The notes below the pieces were generated by a model. That model searched no databases, was not told the origin of the DNA, and saw only the letters and a list, made by a program, of their open reading frames with translations. This document shows positions 1 through 6,941 of a stretch of 64,000 nucleotides of DNA, one piece after another (position 1 is the stretch's first letter; the number at the start of each line of letters is the position of its first letter). A program made the translations under genes and the position numbers. The DNA comes from Spirochaetales bacterium (GTDB taxonomy: Bacteria; Spirochaetota; Spirochaetia; DSM-2461): positions 48,113 through 112,112 of the forward strand of contig JAQQAP010000027.1 in the NCBI GenBank assembly GCA_028533045.1, written 5' to 3'.

Positions 1-236
1 AAGTAAAGAGTTGGCCCCAGCAGTAACACCCAGTGCCTTGTGGGAAGTTTTTCCAGGAACAGGCTTTGTTCTTCACCTACATGATTTTGAATGAGAGAAG
101 GGATTTGGGAGAGGGCCAGGATGATTATTATGGCCATAAGATACTTCCGTGACAGGGTTTTCCGATTCATAGAAAGGACCTGGAGTAAGGAATAAAGCGA
201 TAGGGTGACAATTGAGGTGACAAGGGCGCCGTGCAT
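1..236 (-). CDS. Partial membrane protein, possible N-terminal 7TM domain of an AraC-type regulator
   Basis: The reading frame is open from an ATG at 236 to the left window edge, giving 78 residues. It shows two hydrophobic segments and then an LLLGPTLY motif. A very similar motif (LLVGPAFLFY) lies at the same place in the 7TM-AraC regulator at 17165 in this window, so by analogy this may be the N-terminus of a membrane-bound AraC-family regulator. The DNA-binding part would lie outside the window and is not seen. The start is 8 nt beyond the aldehyde dehydrogenase stop on the same strand, which suggests one transcript and translational coupling. No clear ribosome-binding site is visible. Confidence 0.45.
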   Translation of the reverse strand, partial: MHGALVTSIVTLSLYSLLQVLSMNRKTLSRKYLMAIIIILALSQIPSLIQNHVGEEQSLFLEKLPTRHWVLLLGPTLY

Positions 237-244
237 ATAGGTCT

Positions 245-1624
245 CTATCCCATGACCTTCTTAAGAATCTTAAGCTGATTGGGGTAGCGGTGATATCTAA
301 AAGGTGTATCTATGAGGGCTGATTTCTTTAAGAGAGCCCTTTCGTGGGAGAAGGTCTGAAAGCTTTTCTTCCCGTGATAACTGCCCATTCCGCTCTGTCC
401 TATGCCTCCGAAGGGGAGATTGGCGTTGGCCAGGTGGACCACCACATCGTTGATACAGCCGCCCCCAAAGGAGAGGTTTGACAGAAGCTCTGTCTGGAAG
501 CTCTTGCTTTCGCTAAAGAGATAAAGCGCCAGAGGGGTGGGATGGCGGTGAACAATTTCTTCCGCCTCTTCCCGCGTCTTATAGGTCATAATCGGGAGAA
601 GGGGGCCAAAAATCTCCCCGGCCATGATGGGCTCGTCTCCTTGAACAGGGTAGAGGAGGGTGGGGGATATCTTTTGCTCTTCCACCTGTCTCTCACCACC
701 GGCGTAAATCTTTGATTGGGAAAGAAGCTCCGATAGGCGGTCAAAGTGGCGCTGGTTTATGATCTTGGGATAGTCTGCGTAATGTTCGGCTTTTTCCGTG
801 TAGAACAGGGCCATATTTCTTTTAAGGGCTTCCAGTAGTTCTTCCACAATGCTTTCGTGGGCCACCACATAGTCCGGGGCCACGCAGGTTTGTCCCGCAT
901 TGAGAAATTTTCCCCAGGCAATCCGCCGGGCCGCCGTCTCTATACGGGCTGTTTCATCCACTATGCAGGGGCTTTTTCCTCCCAGCTCCAGACACACCGG
1001 GGTTAAGTGGGCGGCGGCCTTTTCCATGATAATTTTTCCCACTCCCGTGCTGCCCGTAAAGAAGATAAAGTCAAACTTCTCTTCCAAAAGGGTCCGGCTC
1101 ACCTCTACATCACCGTCAAAAAGGGCTACCAACTCCGGGGGAAAGCAGCTTTCCACAATCTCCTTCATAACCTGTGTTGTGGCCGGTGAGTCTTCGGAAG
1201 GTTTGATGATAACCGTATTTCCCGCAGCGACGGCACCCACAAGGGGGGCAAAGGTGAGCTGGAAGGGATAGTTCCAGGGGGAGATGAGGAGAACCCCGCC
1301 GTAGGGGTGGTATTCTATGCGGCTGGCCGAAGGGAAGTGGGCCAGAGGCGTTTTTACCCTTTTTGTCCGGGACAGCTTATAGGTGTTTTTAATAAAATAA
1401 CGGATTTCTTCCCGAACCAGAGAGATTTCCGTCATATAGGCCTCTCCGTCGGACTTGCCCAAATCGGCCTGGAGAGCCTTCATTATATCCTTTTCTCTGA
1501 GACTGATTTCCCGAAGAAACCCCTTGAGGTACATAACCCGGGTTTTCAAATTTCGTGTATGGCCCTCTTTAAAAAAGGTTCGCTGGTCTTCTATTACTTG
1601 CATGATTTTTGCTGGGTCTGTCAT
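245..1624 (-). CDS. Aldehyde dehydrogenase, class-3 (fatty/aromatic aldehyde) type
   Basis: A 459-residue NAD(P)-dependent aldehyde dehydrogenase that oxidises an aldehyde to its carboxylic acid. Visible motifs are PWNYP near residue 116, the cofactor lysine in IIKPSE (about 141), the Rossmann motif FTGSTGVGK (189-197), the general base Glu213 in LELGGKSP, the catalytic Cys247 in GQTCVAP, and EIFGPLLP. The short length, without the N-terminal extension of the roughly 490-residue families, matches the class-3 ALDH group that acts on medium or long-chain and aromatic aldehydes; the substrate cannot be read from sequence. An AGAGAGG ribosome-binding site precedes the ATG. The gene lies 11 nt after the membrane protein at 1636-2172 and is probably co-transcribed with it. 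Confidence 0.93.
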   Translation of the reverse strand: MTDPAKIMQVIEDQRTFFKEGHTRNLKTRVMYLKGFLREISLREKDIMKALQADLGKSDGEAYMTEISLVREEIRYFIKNTYKLSRTKRVKTPLAHFPSASRIEYHPYGGVLLISPWNYPFQLTFAPLVGAVAAGNTVIIKPSEDSPATTQVMKEIVESCFPPELVALFDGDVEVSRTLLEEKFDFIFFTGSTGVGKIIMEKAAAHLTPVCLELGGKSPCIVDETARIETAARRIAWGKFLNAGQTCVAPDYVVAHESIVEELLEALKRNMALFYTEKAEHYADYPKIINQRHFDRLSELLSQSKIYAGGERQVEEQKISPTLLYPVQGDEPIMAGEIFGPLLPIMTYKTREEAEEIVHRHPTPLALYLFSESKSFQTELLSNLSFGGGCINDVVVHLANANLPFGGIGQSGMGSYHGKKSFQTFSHERALLKKSALIDTPFRYHRYPNQLKILKKVMG

Positions 1625-1635
1625 TTTTTCCTCTC

Positions 1636-2172
1636 TTACTGGAGCCAGGCTTCCAGGCTTTCCTCTGTTATGCCGTATTGGGCGGCCAATGCGCCCAGGG
1701 CTTTTTGATCTTCTTCGCTTAAGGTGAATTCTCCCGTGATGGCAAAGTCCTCCATGGCCCGGTCTATAATCTCCTTCCCCTCCTCAAAGTCCCGGGGGGC
1801 TATTTCTAACTCCTCCCGAATCTCCTCAAAGGTACTCTCGGGCAGGGAAGTGTAAATATGGTGGGCCTGTTGGACCAACTCTTCCTGTGACGTTCCTGCC
1901 AGGGTCGCTTTTCGCAGTTCTTTTACCTCTGCGGAGACACCGGATTTCTGGACAATATTGTAGACATTGACTGCCTTTTCCAGAGTTTCCTTCTTCTCTT
2001 CGGAGTAACCGATCCTTGTAGCGGCATAGGAAACAGCTGCTTGGGGAACAGGGGCTTTGCCGTTAAATAGGGCCACAACGTAGATGACCGCAGCCACAAT
2101 CAAGGCCAGGATGGTAAGTAACACTATTTTGATAATCTTTCCTGCGAGGGAGGATTTGTTATTCTCTGACAT
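1636..2172 (-). CDS. Single-pass membrane-anchored protein of unknown function
   Basis: A 178-residue protein that I do not recognise. Residues 13-36 form one strong transmembrane helix after a short Lys-rich cytoplasmic tail, so the rest is probably periplasmic. The remainder is charged, largely helical and Glu-rich, ending in a segment (EEDQKALGALAAQYGITEESLEAWLQ region) that could be a small three-helix bundle. There is no lipobox and there are no cysteines. The ATG at 2172 has a GGAG sequence about ten bases upstream. It is the first gene of a probable operon with the aldehyde dehydrogenase, and its promoter should lie in 2173-2290, where a perfect 9-bp inverted repeat is seen. Confidence 0.8.
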   Translation of the reverse strand: MSENNKSSLAGKIIKIVLLTILALIVAAVIYVVALFNGKAPVPQAAVSYAATRIGYSEEKKETLEKAVNVYNIVQKSGVSAEVKELRKATLAGTSQEELVQQAHHIYTSLPESTFEEIREELEIAPRDFEEGKEIIDRAMEDFAITGEFTLSEEDQKALGALAAQYGITEESLEAWLQ

Positions 2173-2233
2173 AGGGGTGTACTCCTTTCCTGAATCTTAC
2201 TGTCTTTCCCGGTAGGTGGCAATGAAAATCGTC

Positions 2234-2279
2234 CAAAAGGTGGTTCCCTTTGACAGGGAGGATCGGAGTTCACCTTTTG
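2234..2279. repeat. Perfect 9-bp inverted repeat with inner hairpin
   Basis: CAAAAGGTG (2234-2242) and CACCTTTTG (2271-2279) are exact reverse complements. The loop contains a second pairing, CCCT...AGGG. On the minus strand this could fold in the leader of the membrane protein gene starting at 2172. No T-run follows on either side, so it is not a typical terminator. It could be an operator or an RNA structure. Confidence 0.5.
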
Positions 2280-2291
2280 CGTGGGTTAAAA

Positions 2292-2366
2292 TGACACTAG
2301 TGTGTCAAAATACCTTTTCAGAAGGCTGATTATCTTGTTGTGTAGCTTAATGACTCACTTGGGTCA
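2292..2366 (+). promoter_or_regulatory. Two tandem palindromes, candidate enhancer sites for hsp20
   Basis: TGACACTAGTGTGTCA (2292-2307) and TGACTCACTTGGGTCA (2351-2366) share the pattern TGAC[A/T]C-N4-G[T/G]GTCA, and each is followed by an A-run. Their centres are 59 bp apart. They lie about 110-185 bp upstream of the -24/-12 element at 2475-2490, the usual distance for binding sites of sigma-54 activators. The cognate regulator is not evident. The only such activator in the window has different palindromes at its own promoter. Confidence 0.55.
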
Positions 2367-2474
2367 AAAAATCAGACTTTAATTGCCTTTGTAGGATGTG
2401 GGAAAATTAATAAAGAAATGGAAAAATTTTTAAATCCTTTTAATATAGGTAGATAAGGGTTTCTAATGTCAACT

Positions 2475-2490
2475 TGGCACAGCTTATGCA
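2475..2490 (+). promoter_or_regulatory. Sigma-54 (-24/-12) promoter of hsp20
   Basis: TGGCACAGCTTATGCA has the conserved GG (2476-2477) and GC (2488-2489) separated by exactly 10 bp, with only one deviation from TGGCAC-N5-TTGCA. Transcription would start near 2500, giving a leader of about 113 nt before the Hsp20 start at 2614. Sigma-54 control of a small heat-shock gene is known for E. coli ibpB. Confidence 0.6.
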
Positions 2491-2511
2491 TTATAAGTCG
2501 GTGTAAGAGGC

Positions 2512-2600
2512 GCTTGTAAAAGAGCCGCCTGGGAAGGGTTCCTTTCCCAAGGCTTTTCTGCAAGCCCCTCAAAAAATTAAATGATCGTGCCAAAGGGCAC
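2512..2600 (+). promoter_or_regulatory. Structured 5' leader of hsp20, possible RNA thermosensor or attenuator
   Basis: A long stem can form between 2512-2526 and 2551-2565 (GCTTG...CAAGC with AAAAG and AGCC paired to their complements and small bulges), enclosing TGGGAA (2530-2535) paired with TTCCCA (2544-2549). A second hairpin, GTGCC-AAAG-GGCAC (2587-2600), ends four bases before the GGAGG ribosome-binding site at 2604. A CCTC at 2567-2570 could pair with GAGG of that site. The arrangement resembles the hairpin-rich leaders of ROSE-type thermometers upstream of small heat-shock genes, but no ROSE consensus was verified. Confidence 0.4.
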
Positions 2601-2613
2601 CATGGAGGATGAT

Positions 2614-3048
2614 ATGAACTATATGGTAACAAGAAACAGAGTAAACGACGTGGACAGACTTTTCGATTCTTTCTTTAACTGGAATGAAGCACCCAAGACT
2701 GCCGCATCCCGCGTACCCGCTGTGGATATCACCGAATCGGAAAAGGGTTATGAAATCGTAGCTGAACTTCCCGGATTTTCCGAAGAGGAACTGGATCTTC
2801 AGGTTAAGGATAATCTCCTTACCATAACCGCCGAAAAAATGGAAAAGGCAGAAAAGAAAGACGAAGCCGATGAGGTACGCTACCTTAAGAGGGAAAGATC
2901 GGTAAAATCTTTTAAGAGGAGCTTTTACCTTCCCAAGGACGCTACCAATGAAAGTATCGAAGCGGTATTCAAGAATGGGCTCTTGAGCCTGTCCATCGCC
3001 AAGAAAGAGGAGGCCAAGCCTATGGCAATTAAGGTGAAAACCAAATAA
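2614..3048 (+). CDS. Small heat-shock protein (Hsp20/alpha-crystallin family)
   Basis: A 144-residue ATP-independent holdase chaperone that binds unfolding proteins in the cytoplasm. The alpha-crystallin domain begins around PAVDITESEKGYEIVAELPG and contains the hallmark LTI motif, and the domain ends with FKNGLLSLSIAKKE (the A-x-x-x-NGVL motif of the family). The C-terminal tail ends in Lys-rich IKVKTK. I chose the ATG at 2614 because GGAGG lies five bases upstream; two upstream in-frame ATGs at 2581 and 2602 lack a usable site. The gene is monocistronic with a strong terminator after it. Control by sigma-54 and a structured leader is inferred from the upstream elements listed separately. 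Confidence 0.95.
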   Translation: MNYMVTRNRVNDVDRLFDSFFNWNEAPKTAASRVPAVDITESEKGYEIVAELPGFSEEELDLQVKDNLLTITAEKMEKAEKKDEADEVRYLKRERSVKSFKRSFYLPKDATNESIEAVFKNGLLSLSIAKKEEAKPMAIKVKTK

Positions 3049-3089
3049 TCCTACGGCTGGTACGAAAGGAACTATAAACAATGATGCAG

Positions 3090-3119
3090 ACCGGAGCCCC
3101 GAGGGACTCCGGTTTTTTT
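3090..3119 (+). terminator. Rho-independent terminator of hsp20
   Basis: ACCGGAG (3090-3096) pairs with CTCCGGT (3107-3113), followed by a run of T residues. It lies about 40 bp after the hsp20 stop and just before the convergent metY stop. Confidence 0.85.
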
Positions 3120-3128
3120 ATGGCCTGA

Positions 3129-4412
3129 TTATTTCGTGGCGGCTTTTAGGGCCTGGTCAAAGTCGGCAATAATGTCTTCCGCCTTTTCCAGTCCCACCGA
3201 TACGCGGACCAGATCGGGCAGTACGCCGCAGGCTTTTTGCTGTTCGTCGTTCAGCTGGCGGTGGGTCATGCTGGCCGGATGAAGCACGCAGGTGCGGATA
3301 TCGGCCACGTGAACCTGAATGGTGGCCAGTTCCAGGGCGTCCATCATGGCTTCGCTTGCCGCCCGGCCTCCCTTGACACCAAAGGTCAGTACGCCGCTGC
3401 AGCCACGCAGGTATTTTTTGGCATTTTTATAGTCTTCGTCCCCTTCCAGGCCGGGATACTTTACCCAGGCTACCCGGTCGTCAGCCTCGAGCCATTTGGC
3501 CACTTTGAGGGCGTTCTCCGCGTGTCGGTCCATCCGCACATGGAGGGTTTCCAGGCCCAGGTTGCAGAGCCAGGCATTTTGCGGGGCCATGTAGGCTCCA
3601 AAGTCACGGGTCAGTTGAACACGGGCTTTCACAATGTAAGCCGCCTCGCCAAAGGTTTCCGTGTAAGAAAGGCCGTGGTAGGAGGGGTCGGGCTCGCTCA
3701 GTTCGGGGTATTTTCCATTGGCCCAGTTAAAGTTACCCCCGTCTACAATCACACCGCCCACGCTGGTGGCATGGCCGTCGATGTATTTGGTGGCCGAATG
3801 AATAACAATATTTGCCCCGTGCTGAATGGGGTTGCAAAAGTAGGGGGTGGGGAAGGTGTTGTCCACAATAAGGGGAACGTCCATCTCTTTGGCTATGGCG
3901 GAGAATTTATCCAGGTCCAGAACCTCTGTCCCCGGGTTGGTCAAAACTTCTCCAAAAAGGGCCCGCGTTTCGGGGCGGAAGGCCGCTTTTATCTCTTCGG
4001 CAGAAGCGTTCTGGTCAACGAAGGTAAAGTCGATTCCCAGTTTTCGCAGGGTGTGTTCGAAGAGGTTGAAGGTTCCTCCGTAGAGCTTGGTGGAGGCCAC
4101 AACGTGCTGTCCCGTTCCGGCAATGTTCATAATGGCGAAGGCCGAAGCGGTCTGACCGGCAGAGGTGGCCAGGGCGCCCACTCCCCCTTCGAGGGAGGCC
4201 ATTTTCTTTTCGAAGGCATCCACCGTGGGGTTGGAGATGCGTGAATACATGTGACCTTCCACCTTGAGGTCAAAGAGGTCCGCCACAGCCTGGGCCGTAT
4301 CGTAGGCGTAGGTCGTGCTCTGTACTATCGGCAGTACCCGGGGTTCTCCGTTTTTCGGTTCGTATCCCGCCTGGATGGTTCGCGTTTCAAATCCCCAATC
4401 CTTCTTATCCAT
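3129..4412 (-). CDS. metY: O-acetylhomoserine sulfhydrylase (aminocarboxypropyltransferase)
   Basis: A 427-residue PLP enzyme of the Cys/Met metabolism family that makes homocysteine directly from O-acetylhomoserine and sulfide, in the cytosol. The length matches the OAH sulfhydrylase branch rather than the shorter (about 390-residue) cystathionine synthases and lyases. The PLP lysine is in SATKYIDGH, preceded by the PLP-binding aspartate in VDNTFPTPY; the glycine-rich SAGQTAS segment near the N-terminus holds the phosphate. I start the gene at the ATG at 4412 (MDKKDWGFETRTIQAGYEP...), eight bases after AGGAGAG; the longer open frame to 4484 crosses the promoter. It is a single-gene unit with its own sigma-70 promoter and an adjacent palindrome. 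Confidence 0.93.
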   Translation of the reverse strand: MDKKDWGFETRTIQAGYEPKNGEPRVLPIVQSTTYAYDTAQAVADLFDLKVEGHMYSRISNPTVDAFEKKMASLEGGVGALATSAGQTASAFAIMNIAGTGQHVVASTKLYGGTFNLFEHTLRKLGIDFTFVDQNASAEEIKAAFRPETRALFGEVLTNPGTEVLDLDKFSAIAKEMDVPLIVDNTFPTPYFCNPIQHGANIVIHSATKYIDGHATSVGGVIVDGGNFNWANGKYPELSEPDPSYHGLSYTETFGEAAYIVKARVQLTRDFGAYMAPQNAWLCNLGLETLHVRMDRHAENALKVAKWLEADDRVAWVKYPGLEGDEDYKNAKKYLRGCSGVLTFGVKGGRAASEAMMDALELATIQVHVADIRTCVLHPASMTHRQLNDEQQKACGVLPDLVRVSVGLEKAEDIIADFDQALKAATK

Positions 4413-4430
4413 ATTCACAGCTCTCCTTCT

Positions 4431-4445
4431 CCGGTAATGTACCGG
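4431..4445. promoter_or_regulatory. Perfect palindrome in the metY leader, candidate operator
   Basis: CCGGTA-ATG-TACCGG is a perfect inverted repeat of 6-bp arms. It lies just downstream of the predicted transcription start (about 4449, minus strand) and just upstream of the ribosome-binding site, where a repressor or a small RNA hairpin could block metY expression. Confidence 0.45.
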
Positions 4446-4455
4446 ATAAATCCAG

Positions 4456-4484
4456 ATGATAGGTAAAATAGGACGAGTCGTCAA
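4456..4484 (-). promoter_or_regulatory. Sigma-70-type promoter of metY
   Basis: Read on the minus strand, TTGACG (4484-4479), a 17-bp spacer and TATCAT (4461-4456). Predicted start near 4449, giving a leader of about 37 nt, too short for a SAM riboswitch. Confidence 0.65.
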
Positions 4485-4526
4485 GCGTGGTCGGATAGCT
4501 TATTTTTCATCTTTTTTATTAAGGAA

Positions 4527-4555
4527 TTGCGATTTTACACACTGTGTACTAAGAT
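4527..4555 (+). promoter_or_regulatory. Promoter of the diguanylate cyclase gene with an embedded palindrome
   Basis: TTGCGA (4527-4532), a 17-bp spacer and TAAGAT (4550-4555). The spacer contains the perfect palindrome TACACA-C-TGTGTA (4536-4548), a likely repressor site. The -10 box ends only eight bases before the ATG at 4564, so the transcript should be leaderless or have a leader of one or two bases. Confidence 0.6.
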
Positions 4556-4563
4556 AGGGGGAG

Positions 4564-5691
4564 ATGGTAGAACGTTTCCTTGCAGCCGATTTATGTCTTT
4601 TCCTCTTTTTTGTCCTATCCATGATAACCCTTCTTCTCTGGCAAAAAAAGGGAACCTGCTCCTATAAGGAAAGACTATTTATGGGGCTTTGCCTGAGCAC
4701 TATGGCTATGCTGATTTTGGATGTGATTTTTCGTTTTACCGACGGCGGGCCCAGTAGACCCCTTATTTATCTTGTCACCTGGCTCTATTTTTTGGTTGAG
4801 CCCATTCCCATGACACTTTGGCTCTGTTATCTGGATTATTATCTTTACAATTCCCGGGAGAGGCTGAGAAAGCGCCTCTATTACAGCCCCTTTTTTCTCA
4901 TTATCCTTGTCTTCCTTGTGGTGAGTTTTTTCAATGGGGCTGTTTTTTCTATAGACGGGGAAAACTTTTATAGGCGGGGGCCGTTTGTTCCTCTTATCGT
5001 CAGCTTTAATATTATAATTCTCCTTGGCACAATTATTATTGCCCTTAGGAGAAAGCGAGACGTGGGGCAGAGAGTTTTTCAGGCCCTTGTCCTGTTCAGT
5101 CTTATTCCTCTTTTGGGGAACCTTTTGCAGTTTTTCTTTGACGGAACCATTCTTATTTGGCCCACCGTTGCGGTAGCAGTTACTTATGCTTTTCTCTTCC
5201 TCGAATTTCAGAGAGAGCAGAAGGATTACCTCACAGGCTTACTGAACAGGCAGCAGATTGACGATATTATCCATAACCGAATCTCCCAGCTGGAAAGGAG
5301 AGGGGGATTTACCCTGGTAATGGTAGATATGGATGACTTTAAGCTGATTAATGACGAATATGGTCATAAGGAAGGGGATCGGGCCCTTGTTTTGATTTCC
5401 GAACTTATCTATTCCTCGGTACGCGCAGTGGACCGGGTGGCCCGTTTTGGGGGAGATGAGTTCGTTATTCTTCTGGAAGAGGAGGATCAAGGGGAAGTGG
5501 AAAAGGTTCTGAGCCGTCTTAAGGAGCTCGTCGATTCGGAAAAGAGGAACAGGTCTTACCCCTATAAACTGGATTTGAGTTGCGGCTATAAAATAATTCT
5601 TCCCGGAGAAACGCGCGGCTACTATGACCTGGTCCATGAGGCGGACCAGGAGATGTATCGTATTAAGAGAGCAAAGAAGTCGGTCTCTTAA
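4564..5691 (+). CDS. Membrane-bound diguanylate cyclase (GGDEF)
   Basis: A 375-residue protein that makes c-di-GMP from two GTP. Residues 1-215 form about seven transmembrane helices, probably a 7TM sensory module; residues about 220-375 are a GGDEF domain with the active-site GGDEF at 296-300 and an intact RxxD inhibitory site (RAVD) just before it, so product inhibition is expected. The start of the domain, DYLTGLLNR, is canonical. The start is uncertain: the ATG at 4564 directly follows AGGGGGAG with no normal spacing, but the next Met is inside the first helix. The 3' end overlaps the convergent barrel-protein gene by 4 bp. Confidence 0.92.
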   Translation: MVERFLAADLCLFLFFVLSMITLLLWQKKGTCSYKERLFMGLCLSTMAMLILDVIFRFTDGGPSRPLIYLVTWLYFLVEPIPMTLWLCYLDYYLYNSRERLRKRLYYSPFFLIILVFLVVSFFNGAVFSIDGENFYRRGPFVPLIVSFNIIILLGTIIIALRRKRDVGQRVFQALVLFSLIPLLGNLLQFFFDGTILIWPTVAVAVTYAFLFLEFQREQKDYLTGLLNRQQIDDIIHNRISQLERRGGFTLVMVDMDDFKLINDEYGHKEGDRALVLISELIYSSVRAVDRVARFGGDEFVILLEEEDQGEVEKVLSRLKELVDSEKRNRSYPYKLDLSCGYKIILPGETRGYYDLVHEADQEMYRIKRAKKSVS

Positions 5692-6797
5692 TATTTGTAC
5701 TTCATTCCCCCCATGAGGGAGAAATTTTCCCCGTGGAAGGTGTCGTTATCCCCCCCCAGAGCTGCCGAGGCGAAGCCTTGAAAGCTGAATCCCTGATAGA
5801 CATTCCAGTCCGCTCCTATGGTTAGCTGCCCCGATTGGTCCACCGGCGACAGAACGGCCATGACCGGGACGGACATTTTTCCCCATTCAAAGACCAGTTC
5901 CGGGTAGAGGTAGAGGCCGTAGGAATCGGCTTCGGCCTGTTCTTCCCACTCCCCCCAGGGATAAAGTAAAGCTTCCAGCCGGGCGGAGAGGGTTCCGCTG
6001 TATCCCAGACCAAACTGACGAAAAAGCCCGGCCGATATATTGACCGTTTCCCGGGTGTTCTCTTCCCAGTCCCCATTCTCAAAGGGCACAGCCAGGGAGG
6101 CAGAACCGTACCAGTCCACTTCGCCGTAGCCGTGGAGGCTCAGGTAGGGGCGGTGGCCGGTGACATCGCCGTCGGTTTTTTCCTGGCCCTTACAGAGGTA
6201 ACCCAGTTCCAGATCCCCCCCGCCCAGGGAGCTGACGTAACGGCCGCCGGCGCTGGTCTGGGTTATGGTCGTTTCCTCTGCGCTGTCCGTATCGGTGGGA
6301 TCTATTTCCGATGTGGCGGGCATGACTATGGCTTCCAGGTAGTTCCGGCCCATGCTGTAGCGGACCAGGGTAAGGAGGGCTGTGTCGTCCCGGGCTTCGT
6401 CGGCGGTCAAATCCACCGAGGGGTCCAGGCTGCCGTAGAGAACGTCCCCCGCGTTAAACACCTGGCCGTCTCCCCAGCCAATGCGGGTTTTCCCCATGGT
6501 GATCCGAAGGGAGGGAAATTGGACTTTGAGGGAGGCCTTGTCCAGATTTACCAGAGTCAGGTTGTCCATGGGGATGAAATTCAGGGAGAGCTCCCCCCGA
6601 ACGTCTCTGCTCCCGGTGGATTGAACGGACAGGTCTGCCGAGCCGCTTCCGCCGTAGCTCCACTCTTCTGTGGTATCTTCGTCTGTGTAATTATGGCTAA
6701 GAGCTTGGAGAATCTCCAGTTCCGCCGTTACTTGAGTTTCCGCCCCCAGGGGGAGAAGAGTTATTAATGACAATAATAGGCCTATGTTTTTTTTCAT
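5688..6797 (-). CDS. Predicted outer-membrane beta-barrel protein of the ABC/LolA-like locus
   Basis: A 369-residue protein starting with a typical signal peptide (MKKNIGLLLSLITLLPLGAE). The mature part is built of short alternating hydrophobic/polar strands with many Gly, Tyr and Trp residues and ends in MGGMKYKY with a C-terminal aromatic, all typical of outer-membrane barrels. I do not recognise a named family. The start at 6797 has an AGAGGAAAGG site; the frame extends upstream to 6884 but through a GC-rich intergenic array. As the last gene of the repressor-SPFH-ABC-LolA-like operon it may be the outer-membrane component or client of that transporter. This role is inferred from position only. 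Confidence 0.7.
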   Translation of the reverse strand: MKKNIGLLLSLITLLPLGAETQVTAELEILQALSHNYTDEDTTEEWSYGGSGSADLSVQSTGSRDVRGELSLNFIPMDNLTLVNLDKASLKVQFPSLRITMGKTRIGWGDGQVFNAGDVLYGSLDPSVDLTADEARDDTALLTLVRYSMGRNYLEAIVMPATSEIDPTDTDSAEETTITQTSAGGRYVSSLGGGDLELGYLCKGQEKTDGDVTGHRPYLSLHGYGEVDWYGSASLAVPFENGDWEENTRETVNISAGLFRQFGLGYSGTLSARLEALLYPWGEWEEQAEADSYGLYLYPELVFEWGKMSVPVMAVLSPVDQSGQLTIGADWNVYQGFSFQGFASAALGGDNDTFHGENFSLMGGMKYKY

Positions 6798-6828
6798 CCT
6801 TTCCTCTGTTTTGCTGCGATGCGCCAGG

Positions 6829-6941
6829 GGGCGGCAGGGCGGCGCAGCCGGTCCTTCTGAAGGAAGGACGGGAGCGAAGCGCACCCCGAAAGCACCCGGT
6901 CCCCCGCGAGGGGGAGGCGCCCCAAAAATACCGATTCGCTC
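6829..6941. repeat. GC-rich intergenic segment with several small hairpins
   Basis: Between the last permease and the barrel gene lie GTCCTTC...GAAGGAC (around 6851-6869) and the perfect hairpin CCCCC-GCGA-GGGGG (6901-6914), together with repeated GGCGC motifs. The composition is clearly richer in G+C than the surroundings. It could be a degenerate intergenic repeat or an mRNA-stabilising or processing structure that lowers expression of the last gene. Confidence 0.4.

Noticed and set aside
2372..3081. Minus-strand open frames opposite hsp20 and its leader
   Set aside because: They overlap the clear Hsp20 frame, the sigma-54 element and the terminator, and show no protein-like features.
3237..4244. 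335-codon open frame antisense to metY
   Set aside because: It mirrors a strongly coding metY frame, has no recognisable domain, no ribosome-binding site and a composition expected of a shadow frame.
4413..4484. SAM or other riboswitch in front of metY
   Set aside because: The predicted leader is about 37 nt, too short for a known SAM riboswitch, and only a single 15-bp palindrome is present.
6797..6884. Longer N-terminus for the barrel protein (start at 6884)
   Set aside because: The extension has no signal-peptide logic and runs through the GC-rich hairpin spacer; the ATG at 6797 has a good ribosome-binding site and signal peptide.
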